A stretch of DNA of 64,000 bases from RPQJ01 sp046347155 (GCA_046347155.1 JAXMGT010000002.1:620001-684000); one strand, 5' to 3'; counted from the stretch's first letter, positions 17,403 through 27,168 are shown. Notes: generated by a model not told the origin, from the sequence alone. Numbers and translations are program-made.

Positions 17403-18783
17403 CGGCGCGCTCCGCGAGGTGGCGGCGGATCTGCGCGTCCGAGAGGCGCGTCAGTTCGTTGCGCGGCAGCCCGCGCAGCGCTTCCCAGCCGGCCTGCATG
17501 CTTTCCTCGAGCGTGCGCGCAGTCGCCTGACGGAGCACGCCCTGCTCGAAGCGTTCGCCGAACGCCAGGAATGCACGGTCGGCCTCCGGCAGCCCCTGTT
17601 CGCCCATGACGCTCGCGAGCGTCCGCACGCGGATCGCCCGCGCGTAGGCGGCGAACAGCTGGTGCGCGAGCGCCGGGTGGTCGGGGTGCGTACAGCCCTC
17701 GCCGGTGCCCGCGTCCATCAGCCGCGACAGGCTCGGCAGCACCCGGATCGGCGGGTAGATGCCTCGCCGGTCGAGTTCGCGATCGAGCACGATCTGGCCC
17801 TCGGTGATGTAGCCGGTCAGGTCCGGGATCGGGTGACCGATGTCGTCGCCGGGCATCGTGAGTATCGGAAGCTGCGTGAGCGTGCCCGGCAGGCCGCGCA
17901 CGCAGCCGGCCCGCTCGTACAGCGAGGCGAGGTCCGAGTACATGTAGCCCGGGTAACCCTTGCGCCCGGGGATCTCCCCGTGACTCGCCGACACCTCGCG
18001 CAATGCCTCGCAGTAGTTCGTCATGTCGGTGAGGATCACGAGCACGTGCCGCCCCTCGACGAACGCGAGGTACTCGGCCGCGGTGAGCGCGTAGCGCGGC
18101 GTGAGCAGCCGCTGCATGCCGGGCTCGTCGGCGAGATTCAGGAAGAGCGCCGTGTGCCCGAGTGCGCCGCTCGACTCCATGGCGCCCCGGAACCGCTCGG
18201 CCGCGTCGTGCGAAACGCCCATCCCGACGAACACGATCGCGAAATCCCCGGCCGCCCAGTCGCGCAGCCGTGCGCGGCCCGCGATCTCGGTCGCGAGCCG
18301 GTCGTGCGGCAGTCCGCCGGCCGAGAACAGCGGCAGCTTCTGCCCGCGCACCAGGCTGTTCATCAGGTCGATCGCCGTCACGCCGGTCTCGATGAAGTCC
18401 CGCGGCAGCGCGCGCCACGACGGGTTGATCGCCGAGCCCTCGATGCGCATCCGGGCGCGGGCCGCGACCGGCGGGCCGCCGTCGGCCGTGCGGCCGAGGC
18501 TGTCGTAGACTCGACCGAGCATGTCCGGGCCGACACCGAGCAGCAGCGGCTCCGGCCGCAGCCGCAGGCGCGTCCCGGTGGTGCCCAGGCCGCTCGAGGG
18601 TTCGAGCACCTCGATCACCATCGACGTCTCGTCGAGTGCAGCGACGCGCCCGAGGCGCGTGCGGCCGTCGTCGCCCTGCACCTCGACCGCGGCGTTGAGC
18701 CCCACGCGCGCCTCGCGGCGGGCGAAGAGCAGCGGGCCCTCGATCCGGGTGACCGCGTCCTCGAGCAGCAGGTCAGCCAGCAT
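17395..18783 (-). CDS. atpB: V/A-type ATPase subunit B (regulatory nucleotide-binding)
   Basis: Subunit B alternates with A in the hexameric head and contributes to the nucleotide sites without a working P-loop. The 462-residue length is standard. The segment RGQKLPLFSAGGLPHDRLA replaces the P-loop, as in other B subunits, and TGVTAIDLMNSLVRGQK, MTNYCEALREVSASHGEIP and GRKGYPGYMYSDLASLYERAG are family hallmarks. The ATG at 18783 lies inside the end of subunit A (11-base overlap), indicating translational coupling and the equal A:B ratio needed for A3B3. Confidence 0.96.
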   Translation of the reverse strand: MLADLLLEDAVTRIEGPLLFARREARVGLNAAVEVQGDDGRTRLGRVAALDETSMVIEVLEPSSGLGTTGTRLRLRPEPLLLGVGPDMLGRVYDSLGRTADGGPPVAARARMRIEGSAINPSWRALPRDFIETGVTAIDLMNSLVRGQKLPLFSAGGLPHDRLATEIAGRARLRDWAAGDFAIVFVGMGVSHDAAERFRGAMESSGALGHTALFLNLADEPGMQRLLTPRYALTAAEYLAFVEGRHVLVILTDMTNYCEALREVSASHGEIPGRKGYPGYMYSDLASLYERAGCVRGLPGTLTQLPILTMPGDDIGHPIPDLTGYITEGQIVLDRELDRRGIYPPIRVLPSLSRLMDAGTGEGCTHPDHPALAHQLFAAYARAIRVRTLASVMGEQGLPEADRAFLAFGERFEQGVLRQATARTLEESMQAGWEALRGLPRNELTRLSDAQIRRHLAERADA

Positions 18784-20524
18784 GCGCGGCCTCCGGCACC
18801 AGTGCGTCGAACTCGTAGTCGATCTCCCGTCCGAGCTGTCCGAGGCGCATCAGGTCCGCCTCGCCGTACTCCTCTCCGATGCGCTGCATCCGACGCAGCA
18901 GCTCCATCCGGGCGATGCGCGCCGGCAAGACGCCCGCGTGCACCGCCGCCTCGGCGCGGTCGGCCCAGTGCAGCAGGTTGCCGAGCAGCGCGACCTGGCG
19001 CGCCGGCGAGCAGTAGCGGTCCGTCTTCGAGAACGACGACTGCCGCAGGAACCCCTCGCTCAGGAGTTCGGCGCAGACGAGCGTGAGCTGCTGCTGCGCG
19101 GGCAGCGCGTCGCGCCCGACGATCCGTGCCATGCGCTCGAGGTGCGCCTGCGACTCGAGCAGCGCGAGGACTCGCTGGCGCTCGCGCGGCCAGTCCGGGT
19201 TGCCCGAGCGCTTCCACCAGTCGGCCATCGCGTCCGCGTCGGCGCTGTAGGAGGTGAGCGGGTGGATCGCCGGGTAGAAACGCGCCTGCGCGCGCTGGCG
19301 GTCGAGCGCCCAGAACGTCCGGACGTAGCGCTTCGTGTGCAGCGTCACCGGTTCCGAGAAGTCGCCGGCCGGAGGGCTCACGGCGCCGATGATCGTCACC
19401 GAGCCTTCCTCGCCGCCGAGCGTCGTCACGCGCGCGGCGCGCTCGTAGAACTCGGCGAGCCGCGAACTGAGGTAGGCGGGGTAGCCGGCCTCGCCTGGCA
19501 GCTCGCCGAGCCGCCCGGACACCTCGCGCAGCGCCTCGGCCCAGCGGCTCGTCGAGTCCGCCATCAGCGCGACGTGCAGGCCGCGGTCGCGGAAGTACTC
19601 GGCGACCGTGATCGCCGTGTAGATGCTCGCCTCGCGCGCCGCGACCGGCATGTTCGACGTGTTCGCGATGATGACGGTGCGCTCGGCCAGCGGCCGGCCG
19701 CTCCGCGGGTCCTCGAGCTTCGGGAACTCGTCGAGCACCTCGGCCATCTCGTTGCCGCGCTCGCCGCAGCCGACGTAGACGATCACGTCCGCGTCGCACC
19801 ATTTCGCGAGCGCCTCCTGCAGCACGGTCTTGCCGGTGCCGAAACCGCCGGGCAGCGCCGCGCGTCCGCCGCGGGCGACCGGGAACAGCGTGTCGAGGAT
19901 GCGCTGGCCCGTGATCATCGGGGCGCCGGCCGGGAGCCGCCCGGCGACCGGTCGCGGCGTCCGGACCGGCCAGGCCTCGCGCATCGAGAGCGGCACGCGA
20001 CGGCCGTCCGCCGCCACGCACACGGCGAGCGGCTCGGTCTCGAGGCGCTCGCCGGCCGCGGCCACCTGCTCGAGGCGGCCCGCGACACCCGGCGGGACGA
20101 GCACGCGACCCGCGCGTGCACCGGCACCGGTATCACCGAGCGTGGTGCCGGGCGTCACTGTGTCGCCATCGGCCGCGCGCGGCGTCCACCGGTGCGAGCG
20201 CGTATCGGCCGGGCCGGCGCCGGGCCGCACGCGCCAGTCGTCGCCGCCGGTGAGCGGGCGCAGCAGCCCGTCGTAGATGCCGCCGAGCAGTCCCGGACCG
20301 AGTTCCACCGACAGCGACCGGCCGGTGCCGACCACCGTGCCGCCCGGCGCGAGCCCGGTCGTGTCCTCGTACACCTGCGCGACCAGTTCGTCGCCGCGCA
20401 ACTGGATCACCTCGCCGAGCAGGCGGTCGGGGCCGACCGCGAGCGACTCGTAGACCCGGAACGGACCGTCCATCCGCGCCCGCAGCACCGGCCCGCCGAT
20501 CCACGTGATCCGGGCGAAGCTCAC
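18773..20524 (-). CDS. atpA: V/A-type ATPase catalytic subunit A
   Basis: The catalytic subunit that hydrolyses or makes ATP. The 583-residue protein has the N-terminal barrel, the A-specific non-homologous insert (about residues 110-190), the P-loop GGFGTGKTVLQ near 225-235, the GERGNEM segment, and ADSTSRWAEALREVSGRLGE as in all A subunits. The GTG start at 20524 overlaps the stop of subunit E (GTGA). Together with B, D, E, F, I and K this is a complete V/A-type engine rather than a flagellar or F-type relative. Confidence 0.96.
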   Translation of the reverse strand: MSFARITWIGGPVLRARMDGPFRVYESLAVGPDRLLGEVIQLRGDELVAQVYEDTTGLAPGGTVVGTGRSLSVELGPGLLGGIYDGLLRPLTGGDDWRVRPGAGPADTRSHRWTPRAADGDTVTPGTTLGDTGAGARAGRVLVPPGVAGRLEQVAAAGERLETEPLAVCVAADGRRVPLSMREAWPVRTPRPVAGRLPAGAPMITGQRILDTLFPVARGGRAALPGGFGTGKTVLQEALAKWCDADVIVYVGCGERGNEMAEVLDEFPKLEDPRSGRPLAERTVIIANTSNMPVAAREASIYTAITVAEYFRDRGLHVALMADSTSRWAEALREVSGRLGELPGEAGYPAYLSSRLAEFYERAARVTTLGGEEGSVTIIGAVSPPAGDFSEPVTLHTKRYVRTFWALDRQRAQARFYPAIHPLTSYSADADAMADWWKRSGNPDWPRERQRVLALLESQAHLERMARIVGRDALPAQQQLTLVCAELLSEGFLRQSSFSKTDRYCSPARQVALLGNLLHWADRAEAAVHAGVLPARIARMELLRRMQRIGEEYGEADLMRLGQLGREIDYEFDALVPEAAHAG

Positions 20525-21156
20525 GACCGCCCCTCGGGCGCGTCGCCGCCCAGGATCTCCGCGAGCAGCGCCGACTCGACGCGCTCCCGCGACGCGAGCA
20601 GCCCGCGCCAGCTCGCGTCCACGCGCGCGCGCCCCGCGCGCACGCGGAGTCCGGCGCCGAGCCCGTCGACGCGCCTCAATGCATACGGCCCGTCGTCGAA
20701 CGCAGCCCGGACCGCCGCCTCGGTGGCGTCGTCGGCCGCCGCGTCGATCTCGACCTCGCGCGGCGCCTCGGTCTCGATCACGGCCTCCGCCGCGGCGCGG
20801 GCCGAGCGGCACCAGCGCGCGCGCGCATCGGGCGAGTCCCAGACCGACTGGAGTGCGCCGGGCATCGCGGCCCAGGCGTCGTCGAGCGCGGAACGCACGG
20901 CGGCCTGCGTCGCCTGGCGACGTGCCGTGTCGAGTGCGGCCCGGCGCGCGCCCAGGGCCAGCGCCACCGCGGCCCGCTCGTCGGCGACCGCCTGGCGCAC
21001 TCGCGCGCGGGCGTCCGCGTGTGCGCGCGCGACGATCGCCGCGGCCTGCTCGTCCGCGGCACCGAGCGCGCGCCGGCAGCGCGAGTCGCATTCGCGGGCG
21101 ACGCGTCGCAGCAGTGCGTCGGTCTGCGCGTCGACGACCGGGCCGGGCACGCTCAT
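20521..21156 (-). CDS. atpE: V/A-type ATPase peripheral-stalk subunit E
   Basis: Subunit E pairs with a G/H subunit to form the peripheral stalk. The 211-residue protein has an N-terminal Ala/Arg-rich coiled coil (about 8-100) and a C-terminal globular head (about 110-200) with VDGLGAGLRVRAGRARVDAS, resembling the usual 'GGvvv...g.i.vdnt' head strand pattern. The gene overlaps subunit F upstream by 4 bases and A downstream by 4 bases. The order F-E-A-B-D supports the assignment. Confidence 0.85.
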   Translation of the reverse strand: MSVPGPVVDAQTDALLRRVARECDSRCRRALGAADEQAAAIVARAHADARARVRQAVADERAAVALALGARRAALDTARRQATQAAVRSALDDAWAAMPGALQSVWDSPDARARWCRSARAAAEAVIETEAPREVEIDAAADDATEAAVRAAFDDGPYALRRVDGLGAGLRVRAGRARVDASWRGLLASRERVESALLAEILGGDAPEGRS

Positions 21157-21452
21157 GGCTCGAGCCCCAGCGCGAGGCGGACTTCGCGCGCGACGTCCGG
21201 GACGGGCTCGCGCCCACGGACGTCACCGACGATCGCGACCAGCGGACGCAGCGAGACGAGCGCGGTGGCGAGGTCGGCGGGATCGAGTTCCGCGGCGTTC
21301 GCCGGCGACAGGAGCACGAGCTCGGCGCCGTCCTCGACCGCGCGCGCATACACCTGCGGCGTCTCGCCTGCGCCCGGGACGCGTGCCTCGACGCCGGCCA
21401 GCCGGTAGGCGAGTGCGGTGGGCTCGTCGCCGATGTACCAGGCGCGCGTCAT
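21153..21452 (-). CDS. atpF: V/A-type ATPase central-stalk subunit F
   Basis: A 99-residue subunit F, the small Rossmann-like protein bound to subunit D. The start MTRAWYIGDEPTALAYRLAG contains the family IGD(E) turn and the 'a.gfrLaG' pattern, followed by ELVLLSPANAAEL and PLVAIVGD strands. It begins 1 base after the subunit K stop and overlaps subunit E by 4 bases. Confidence 0.88.
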   Translation of the reverse strand: MTRAWYIGDEPTALAYRLAGVEARVPGAGETPQVYARAVEDGAELVLLSPANAAELDPADLATALVSLRPLVAIVGDVRGREPVPDVAREVRLALGLEP

Positions 21453-21453
21453 C

Positions 21454-21807
21454 TCAGCCGAGCCTGTTCAGGATCAGGATCGAGACGATGAGCCCGTAGA
21501 TCGCGATGCCTTCCGCGAGCCCCACGAGGACCAGCACCCGGCCGAAGAGTTCGGGTTTCTCGGCCAGCGCGCCGAGTGCCGCGGTGCCGACCTGCGCGAC
21601 CGCGTAGCCGGCGCCGAGTGCGGCGAGTCCCGCGGAGGCGGCGGCCGATACGTAGCCCCAGCGCAGTACGCCCGGGTCCGGGGGCACGGCGGCCGCGGCA
21701 CCGGCCGCGAGGGCCGGCGCAGCCTCGAGCAGCGCGATCGTGACGAGCACGGCGGCGGTCACGGTGAGCACGACCAGTGCGGTCGTCCAGCGGGTGGCAG
21801 GTTTCAT
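21454..21807 (-). CDS. atpK: V/A-type ATPase membrane rotor subunit K (c-ring)
   Basis: The ring subunit that carries ions through the membrane. The 117-residue protein has an N-terminal hydrophobic segment (about 8-28, possibly a signal or extra helix), then one helical hairpin: helix 1 about 50-82 with Gln72, the polar loop EKPELFGR, and helix 2 about 90-113 with the ion-binding Glu99 in GLAEGIAIYGLIVSILIL. A single hairpin (about 8 kDa type) rather than the duplicated 16-kDa type. Its start overlaps the end of subunit I by 4 bases. Confidence 0.92.
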   Translation of the reverse strand: MKPATRWTTALVVLTVTAAVLVTIALLEAAPALAAGAAAAVPPDPGVLRWGYVSAAASAGLAALGAGYAVAQVGTAALGALAEKPELFGRVLVLVGLAEGIAIYGLIVSILILNRLG

Positions 21808-23639
21808 GGCGACTTCCTCGGGTGCGGATCCGCGGCCGCCGGCGCGGCGAGCGGCTCAAACGGCCGGCCGTGCGCGGTCAGGAAGCGGATGAAGAACTCG
21901 AACAGGATCAGGCGCGTGGTCTGGATGCTGACCACGAGCCCCTCGAGCGCGACGATTGCGGCATTGCCGGTCACGAGCACGGGCCAGTACGCGGGGCCCG
22001 CGGCCTCGGCCATGCCGACGACCGCGGCGCAGAGCCCCGCGTGCGCGAGTGCGAAGGCGCCGACCCGCACGAACGACACCGTGTTGACGCCGAGCTGCAG
22101 CAGCCGCTCGACCATCTCGCCGGCCGCGTGGCCGGCGGCGCCGAGCCGGTCATCCCGGGCGGCGAGCGCCGGGCCGGCGACGGCCCAGGCGATCCCGGCC
22201 GGCACGGCCCACGCGGCGCGTGCGTCGAGCGCCGCGCCGACGAGCCCGAGGTAGGCGACCGCGATGCCCGCGTCGAACGCGAGCCAGTCGCGCAGTTCAC
22301 CGCGCCACGCGCTCTGCAGTGCGCCGAGCGCGAGGCCGAGCGTGAGCGCGAGCGCGCCGAAGCCGAGCGCGGTCCCGAGCACCGGCAGTGGCGCCTCGAG
22401 CGGCCGCAGCCACAGCGCCGGGATCACGTCCTCGCGCGCCATCACGCTGCCGAACGCGAGGCCGAACGCGACGGCCACGAGCCCGCCCGGCACCAGCAGC
22501 CGCAGCGGTGGCACGCGCCTGCGCAATGCCCAGCCCGCCGCGGCCACCGCGAGGCCCTGAACGACGTCGCCGAACATGAACCCGAACATCAGCGGCGCGA
22601 TCAGCGCGACGACGACGCTCGGATCCGCGTCGCGCGTGCCGGGCACGCCCATCAGCCCGGCGAACACCTCGAAGGGGCGCGCCCAGCGCGGGTTGCGCAG
22701 CACCGTCGGCGGCTCGCTGCCGGACGGCGCCGGCGTGAACCGCAGCAGGTAGTTGAGGCCCCGCGCGTCCAGCGCCGAGCGCAGCCGCGCGTCGTCGGGG
22801 TCCGAGCACCAGCCCGTCACCCACGCGAAATGCTCGGTGACCGGCAACTCCGGGACGTGCGCGACGAGCCACGCGGCGAGCGCGAGTTCGCCGAGCGACC
22901 CGGCCAGCCCGTGGCGTTCCGCGAGCCCGGCGAGCGCCGCGCGCGCCGACGCCTCGCGCCGGTCGAGTTCCGCGCGGCGCCCGGCGAGCAGCGCGGCGAG
23001 GGCGCCGGGCTCGGCCGGCAGGTCCGGCGGCAATTCGAGCACCCGCGCGTGGCGCGCGACCAGCGTGCGGTCGAGTGCGGCCACGTCCTCGGCCGGCCCG
23101 GCCACGACGACGAATTCGCCCGCCTCGGTCGCCACGCGCGCGGCGAGCACGGCCGGGGGCACCGGCTGCGGACCGGCGTCGGGTGGCAGCAGGTAGACGC
23201 GCCCGGCGAGCACCGGTCCGGCGCCGGCGACCCGGTCCAGGCGTGGCAGCGCGTCGCCGGCCGCGGCGACGAGCGTCCCGAGCAGCCCGTCGTCCTGGCG
23301 GCGGCGTTCGAGCAGCTCGATTTCCGCGACGACGGGCTCGGCCTCCGCCGCCCACGCGCGCACGCGTTCGAGCGCCGCGCGCGGGGCCTCGAGCAGGTCG
23401 TGCTCGGTGCCGGGCGGCCGTGCCGTCGGCGACGGCCACAGGTGCGCGTGGCGGCGCGCGAGCGTCTCGTACTCGGCGAGCGTGGCCCGCAGGTCGGGCA
23501 GCTCGAGCCGGGTCGCCGCGCTGCTGTGGGCCTGCAGCTGGACCGAGCCGGTCGCGGCAAGGCAGTCGAGCGTCGCCACCAGCGCCTCGCGGGCGGTCAG
23601 CAGCTCGAACCAGTTCGCCGCCGCGGTGCGCAGCATCAT
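21804..23639 (-). CDS. atpI: V/A-type ATPase membrane stator subunit I (a-subunit)
   Basis: Subunit I forms the ion half-channels facing the K ring. The 611-residue protein has a soluble N-terminal half (about 1-300) and a membrane half with about seven or eight hydrophobic segments. Diagnostic motifs are LMFGFMFGDVVQGL near 375 and NTVSFVRVGAFALAHAGL near 525, where the Arg is the essential ring-facing residue. The start uses the first ATG of an ATGATG pair and overlaps the stop of the C-like gene (ATGA). Confidence 0.94.
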   Translation of the reverse strand: MMLRTAAANWFELLTAREALVATLDCLAATGSVQLQAHSSAATRLELPDLRATLAEYETLARRHAHLWPSPTARPPGTEHDLLEAPRAALERVRAWAAEAEPVVAEIELLERRRQDDGLLGTLVAAAGDALPRLDRVAGAGPVLAGRVYLLPPDAGPQPVPPAVLAARVATEAGEFVVVAGPAEDVAALDRTLVARHARVLELPPDLPAEPGALAALLAGRRAELDRREASARAALAGLAERHGLAGSLGELALAAWLVAHVPELPVTEHFAWVTGWCSDPDDARLRSALDARGLNYLLRFTPAPSGSEPPTVLRNPRWARPFEVFAGLMGVPGTRDADPSVVVALIAPLMFGFMFGDVVQGLAVAAAGWALRRRVPPLRLLVPGGLVAVAFGLAFGSVMAREDVIPALWLRPLEAPLPVLGTALGFGALALTLGLALGALQSAWRGELRDWLAFDAGIAVAYLGLVGAALDARAAWAVPAGIAWAVAGPALAARDDRLGAAGHAAGEMVERLLQLGVNTVSFVRVGAFALAHAGLCAAVVGMAEAAGPAYWPVLVTGNAAIVALEGLVVSIQTTRLILFEFFIRFLTAHGRPFEPLAAPAAADPHPRKSP

Positions 23640-24403
23640 GCGGCGGCCTCGACGGCGAGCGCCCGGGTCACGAGGGCCCCGCGCAGCCGGCGCCACGCGA
23701 GCGCCCGGAGCCCGAGCCAGGCGACCACGCCGGCCGGGGCGAGCGGATGGCGCCGGAAGGCGAATTCGAGGCGGCGGCCGAGGTCCCGTGCGACGGCGTC
23801 CGACCCGACTTCCGGCGGCAGCGCCGCGAGCCGCCCGATCGCCCGCCGAAGTTCGAGGGAGACGGCCTCGAGCGGCGCCCGGACGGCCCGCCGGGGCGGC
23901 CACAGGGCCACCCAGTGCGCGTACCAGACGGCGGCAGGACTCCCGCCCGGGTCGAAGCCGGCGGCCAGTGGCGCGAGCCCTGTGCGGCCGAGCGCCGTCG
24001 CCCGAGCCGGCAGGTCGCTGGCGACCACCGGGCCGAGCAGCGGGTCGTCGCGGGCCCAGTCCGGGGCCCGTCCGCCGCGCGCCAGCTTCTCGAGCGCCGG
24101 GACCCAGGGCAGCCAGCCCAGCCATTCGACGACCGGCCGGTCCGGCGCCGGCAGCCAGCGCGCCACCTCGCGCACCTCGTCGAGCCAGGCCTGGCGCGCC
24201 TGCCGTTCGACGTCGGCGGGCGCGGGTCGCCGACCCAGCCGCCGGGTCCAGCCCGCCACCGGCCAGTCGGCAAGCAGCGCGAGCGTCGTGTCGAGGTCCC
24301 GCGTGGCCGCGAGCGCGGCCCAGTCGGCGTCGGCGGGCCGACGGCCGTGGCGGGCCTGGAGGCGCGCCTGGGCGAGCGCGTAACGGCGGTCAAGGCGCGG
24401 CAT
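23636..24403 (-). CDS. Probable V/A-type ATPase subunit C-like protein (divergent)
   Basis: A 255-residue protein rich in Ala, Arg, Leu and Trp without predicted membrane segments. The N-terminus (RRYALAQARLQARHGRRPAD, then LDTTLALLADWP) resembles the start of V0D/AC39-type subunit C, the cap between ring and shaft. It is shorter than the usual 320-350 residues, and I cannot see the rest of the family pattern. It overlaps the G/H-like gene upstream by 14 bases and subunit I downstream by 4, and no other subunit C candidate exists in the operon. The assignment rests mainly on position. Confidence 0.55.
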   Translation of the reverse strand: MPRLDRRYALAQARLQARHGRRPADADWAALAATRDLDTTLALLADWPVAGWTRRLGRRPAPADVERQARQAWLDEVREVARWLPAPDRPVVEWLGWLPWVPALEKLARGGRAPDWARDDPLLGPVVASDLPARATALGRTGLAPLAAGFDPGGSPAAVWYAHWVALWPPRRAVRAPLEAVSLELRRAIGRLAALPPEVGSDAVARDLGRRLEFAFRRHPLAPAGVVAWLGLRALAWRRLRGALVTRALAVEAAA

Positions 24404-24728
24404 CGTCGTCCAGCGCCAGTCGCGCGGCGACCGTGTCCGCGGCCCGGCGGGCCCGCTGCGGGAGTTCGGCCGGATTGCCGGAGGGGCCGCCGGCGGCAGC
24501 CTCGAGTGCGGCGAGTTGCGTGGCCAGCCGGTCCTGCGCCCGTGCGTGGAGGCGCATCGCGCGCGCCCGGGCCGACTCGAGGATCAGCCGTCGTTGCTCA
24601 CGCGCGGCCGCGAGCTTCCCCTCGGCCTCGCGCTCCGCGGCGGCGACCGCTTCCGCGGCCTCGCGCTCGGCGGCGAGCACCCGGTCGATGGCCCGCGCCA
24701 CGGCGGGATCCGGCGCGCGACGTTCCAT
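24390..24728 (-). CDS. V/A-type ATPase G/H-like peripheral-stalk coiled-coil protein
   Basis: A 112-residue protein made almost wholly of a charged Ala/Glu/Arg coiled coil (about 10-75, with repeated AEREAAEAVAAAEREAEGKL-type spacing), as in subunits G or H that pair with E. The ATG at 24728 is chosen because GGAGG lies 6 bases upstream. It is the first ATPase-subunit gene in the operon and overlaps the next by 14 bases. The identity is low-complexity and therefore less certain than for the other subunits. Confidence 0.7.
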   Translation of the reverse strand: MERRAPDPAVARAIDRVLAAEREAAEAVAAAEREAEGKLAAAREQRRLILESARARAMRLHARAQDRLATQLAALEAAAGGPSGNPAELPQRARRAADTVAARLALDDDAAP

Positions 24729-24833
24729 TGCGGCCTCCGCACTGCAATGGACCATACGCCGCGCCGGGCGCGGGAAAATCAGCAGTATCCGCTAACGTGA
24801 ACCGGTTCCGCCGGCGGCGTCCCGGGAATGGGG

Positions 24834-25106
24834 TCAGCCCGTCTGGCCTTCCATCATCAGCCCGGTGCCACCGCGCGAAATGTGCGCGACGACGGCGGTG
24901 CGGCGGTGGATCTTCGTGATCGTGCCGAGACTGATCGCAAACGCGAGGTCGACCGTCTGGCCGCGGCGCAGGCCCATGTCGCCGGTCTCGACGAACACGC
25001 CGCTCGCGCTCAGGTTGCTTGCCTTGCACAGGCGACGCTTGCGGCCGGGCAGCAGCACGTAGACCGTCGTGCGGGCGCGATGCCGCGTCGTGAGTCGTCT
25101 CTCCAC
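24834..25106 (-). CDS. Small PilZ-domain protein (c-di-GMP binding)
   Basis: A 90-residue stand-alone PilZ domain. It has both c-di-GMP motifs: RHRAR near residue 8-12 (RxxxR) and NLSASG near residue 32-37 ((D/N)xSxxG). The GTG start at 25106 is preceded by an AAGAAAGAG ribosome-binding site 7 bases away; a longer frame upstream would run through the tRNA-Tyr gene and is rejected. It lies 105 bases before the V-ATPase genes on the same strand and may be transcribed with them, but no promoter or terminator in the gap decides this. Confidence 0.85.
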   Translation of the reverse strand: MERRLTTRHRARTTVYVLLPGRKRRLCKASNLSASGVFVETGDMGLRRGQTVDLAFAISLGTITKIHRRTAVVAHISRGGTGLMMEGQTG

Positions 25107-25329
25107 TGCCGGGCTCTTTCTTGGTCTTCGCGCGATGGCCGCGCCCCCGGGGCCAATTATGCACGGAGCGTCCCCGGTGGGAAGGGTCGCCTGCGTGGCG
25201 GCCCCTGCGGCCGCCCGCCGACCGCGCCGGCCGTGCCCGGGCGCGCGCCGTACGCCCCAGGAAGGCGCCCGTCGGGCTGGGGGACCGCCCGCGGCGAGCG
25301 GTCGGCCGGAAACGGGTCGCCAACCGACG

Positions 25330-25358
25330 TTGACACCGGAGGTCCGCCCCACCAAAAT
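25330..25358 (+). promoter_or_regulatory. Sigma70 promoter for the tRNA-tuf unit
   Basis: A perfect -35 TTGACA (25330-25335), 17-base spacer, and -10 CAAAAT (25353-25358). The predicted start is about 25365, some 10 bases before tRNA-Tyr. The bases after the -10 are GC-rich, as in stringently controlled stable-RNA promoters. Confidence 0.75.
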
Positions 25359-25375
25359 ACGCGGCTCTCTGTCCG

Positions 25376-25461
25376 GGAGGGGTACCCAAGCGGCCAACGG
25401 GAGCAGACTGTAAATCTGCCGGCTCATGCCTTCGTAGGTTCGAATCCTACCCCCTCCACCA
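25376..25461 (+). tRNA. tRNA-Tyr (GTA)
   Basis: Acceptor stem GGAGGGG (25376-25382) pairs with CCCCTCC (25451-25457), followed by encoded ACCA. Anticodon GTA is at 25410-25412. The 86-base length and long variable arm fit class II tRNA-Tyr. Confidence 0.97.
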
Positions 25462-25515
25462 GGCCAGTCGAGCGGGAGACGTGGGCCCGTCAGAACGGAT
25501 CCGGCGAGGCTTAAG

Positions 25516-25589
<74 letters not shown>

Positions 25590-25628
25590 TCCCCGGGTGC
25601 CGGGAAGTGCGGGCGGAATGGGTGCGAC

Positions 25629-25704
25629 GCCCACGTAGCTCAGTCGGTAGAGCACGTCCTTGGTAAGGACGAGGTCACCGGTTCGATTCCGGTCGTGGGC
25701 TCCA
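25629..25704 (+). tRNA. tRNA-Thr (GGT)
   Basis: Acceptor GCCCACG (25629-25635) pairs with CGTGGGC (25694-25700), then T and encoded CCA. The anticodon loop TTGGTAA between GTCC/GGAC arms gives GGT. Confidence 0.97.
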
Positions 25705-25746
25705 GGTTACAGGTCACCAGTCACTTGATTTTCAGAGGTAAGGGTC

Positions 25747-26937
<1,191 letters not shown>

Positions 26938-26955
26938 GCGGATGCCCGCGGGGCG

Positions 26956-26978
26956 CCGGGCCGCAGAGCGCGGCCCGG
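26956..26978 (+). other. GC-rich hairpin between tuf and tRNA-Trp
   Basis: A 9-bp stem CCGGGCCGC (26956-26964) with GCGGCCCGG (26970-26978) and a 5-base loop. There is no T run, so it is more likely an RNA processing or stabilising structure than a terminator. Confidence 0.5.
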
Positions 26979-27046
26979 GGTTCCGGGGCTCCTGGTCACT
27001 GGCTGTACAGAGGTTCGATCCGCCACACGGCACGTTTTCGCGACGC

Positions 27047-27122
27047 AGGGCAGTAGCTCAATTGGCAGAGCGGCGGTCTCCAAAACCGCAGGTTGGGGGT
27101 TCGATTCCCTCCTGCCCTGCCA
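27047..27122 (+). tRNA. tRNA-Trp (CCA)
   Basis: Acceptor AGGGCAG (27047-27053) pairs with CTGCCCT (27112-27118), then G and encoded CCA. The anticodon loop CTCCAAA gives CCA. It sits between tuf and secE as in many gammaproteobacteria. Confidence 0.97.
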
Positions 27123-27168
27123 GTCGCAGACGATCCGGAAGGTGCGCGGGCCGGGCCCGGCGAGAGAA

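Noticed and set aside
24834..25427. A longer PilZ protein starting upstream at 25427
   Set aside because: It would run antisense through the tRNA-Tyr gene, and a good ribosome-binding site supports GTG 25106.
26956..26978. Terminator after tuf copy 1
   Set aside because: The stem is strong but no T tract follows, and tRNA-Trp and secE are probably co-transcribed.
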